From contig JAPKDK010000041.1 of NCBI GenBank assembly GCA_028872645.1, forward strand, positions 1 to 14,753: DNA of 14,753 bases, given 5' to 3'. Shown here piece by piece: positions 14,525 to 14,753 of this stretch. The notes beneath the pieces were generated by a model. That model ran no database searches. It was not told the DNA's origin and worked only from the letters and a program-made list of their open reading frames with translations. The translations under genes were made by a program, and so were the position numbers. Source of the stretch: Verrucomicrobiota bacterium. Its GTDB lineage: Bacteria; Verrucomicrobiota; Verrucomicrobiia; Limisphaerales; UBA1100. Numbering within the stretch: the first letter of the stretch is position 1; each line of letters opens with the position of its first letter.

Positions 14525-14753
14525 CGGGTTTTTGTTTGGGAGTGCGCTCGATGGCGCTGAGCAATCGTTGTTTCAACCTCGCGTAAATTTCCACATTCAC
14601 TTTTTCAAGATGCTGTTTTGCTTCTTTGAAATGATTGGTTTCAATGTTTACGATGGCCATTTGCAATTCAGCCCAGCCGCGCTCGTCGTCAGTGGTGGCG
14701 AGGGTGGCGGCGTGTTTCCACGCGGTCAGAGTTTGTTCGCGGGGAAGGGGTTT
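14514..14753 (-). CDS. TPR-like protein, C-terminal part (enters from the right edge)
   Basis: The minus strand is open from the right edge to a TAA stop (complement of 14514-14516), giving 79 residues with no start inside the window. The segment WAELQMAIVNIETNHFKEAKQHLEKVN has the spacing of a tetratricopeptide helix pair (W/A/A small-residue positions, then hydrophobic heptads), preceded by TLTAWKHAATLA and followed by a lysine/proline-rich end (TPKQKPAKP). Codon use looks coding. TPR modules bind proteins, so nothing more specific can be said. The gene converges on mpl and overlaps its last 11 bp, so there is no room for a separate terminator between them. Confidence 0.68.
   Translation of the reverse strand, partial: KPLPREQTLTAWKHAATLATTDDERGWAELQMAIVNIETNHFKEAKQHLEKVNVEIYARLKQRLLSAIERTPKQKPAKP

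Noticed and set aside
14525..14560. Intrinsic terminator after mpl (T-rich stretch GGGTTTTTGTTTGGG)
   Set aside because: There is no GC-rich inverted repeat before the T-rich stretch, and the bases are coding for the convergent TPR-like protein.
1..14753. CRISPR array, tRNA or rRNA genes, insertion sequences, defence or toxin-antitoxin genes
   Set aside because: No spaced direct repeats, cloverleaf-like segments, terminal inverted repeats or matching protein motifs were found on either strand.

Overview
The window looks like a Gram-negative bacterium of the Verrucomicrobiota (a relative within the Planctomycetota-Verrucomicrobiota-Chlamydiota group is possible). The reasons are a PSCyt1/DUF1549/DUF1553 protein paired with a Tat-exported DUF1501 protein, a typical pairing in Planctomycetota and Verrucomicrobiota, next to a full lipopolysaccharide (Kdo and Lpt) gene set, an HprK/HPr pair and GatCAB. 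This assignment is inference from gene content, not from a marker gene.

Layout: (1) Positions 1-884, plus strand: the 3' part of a PQQ-type beta-propeller gene cut by the window edge, ending in three copies of a 12-bp repeat. (2) Positions 885-5355, minus strand: a two-gene unit, a large exported cytochrome-like PSD1 protein followed 4 bp later by a DUF1501 protein. Its last stop codon abuts the stop of the propeller gene. (3) A divergent 84-bp intergenic region. (4) Positions 5440-14524, plus strand: eleven tightly packed genes that read as one operon, kdsA-kdsC-lptC-lptA-lptB-hprK-ptsH-gatC-gatA-gatB-mpl. Most junctions overlap or are separated by a few bases, and the widest gap is 51 bp. 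(5) Positions 14514-14753, minus strand: the C-terminal end of a TPR-like gene that enters from the right edge and overlaps the 3' end of mpl.

The long operon joins outer-membrane assembly (Kdo-8-phosphate synthesis by KdsA and KdsC; transport of lipopolysaccharide by LptC, LptA and LptB), a regulatory kinase and its substrate (HprK and HPr), tRNA-dependent amidation (GatCAB) and peptidoglycan recycling (Mpl). The lptB-then-PTS-regulator order echoes the proteobacterial kdsC-lptCAB-rpoN-hpf-ptsN cluster.

I found no tRNA, rRNA, CRISPR array, insertion sequence or convincing intrinsic terminator, and no stretch above 300 bases without a gene. Nothing here clearly amounts to a new system. The points most worth a second look are an HprK in which the usual catalytic-site histidine is glutamine, the uncharacterised PSD1/DUF1501/propeller locus, and a sharp switch in G/C strand bias at the gatA/gatB junction.
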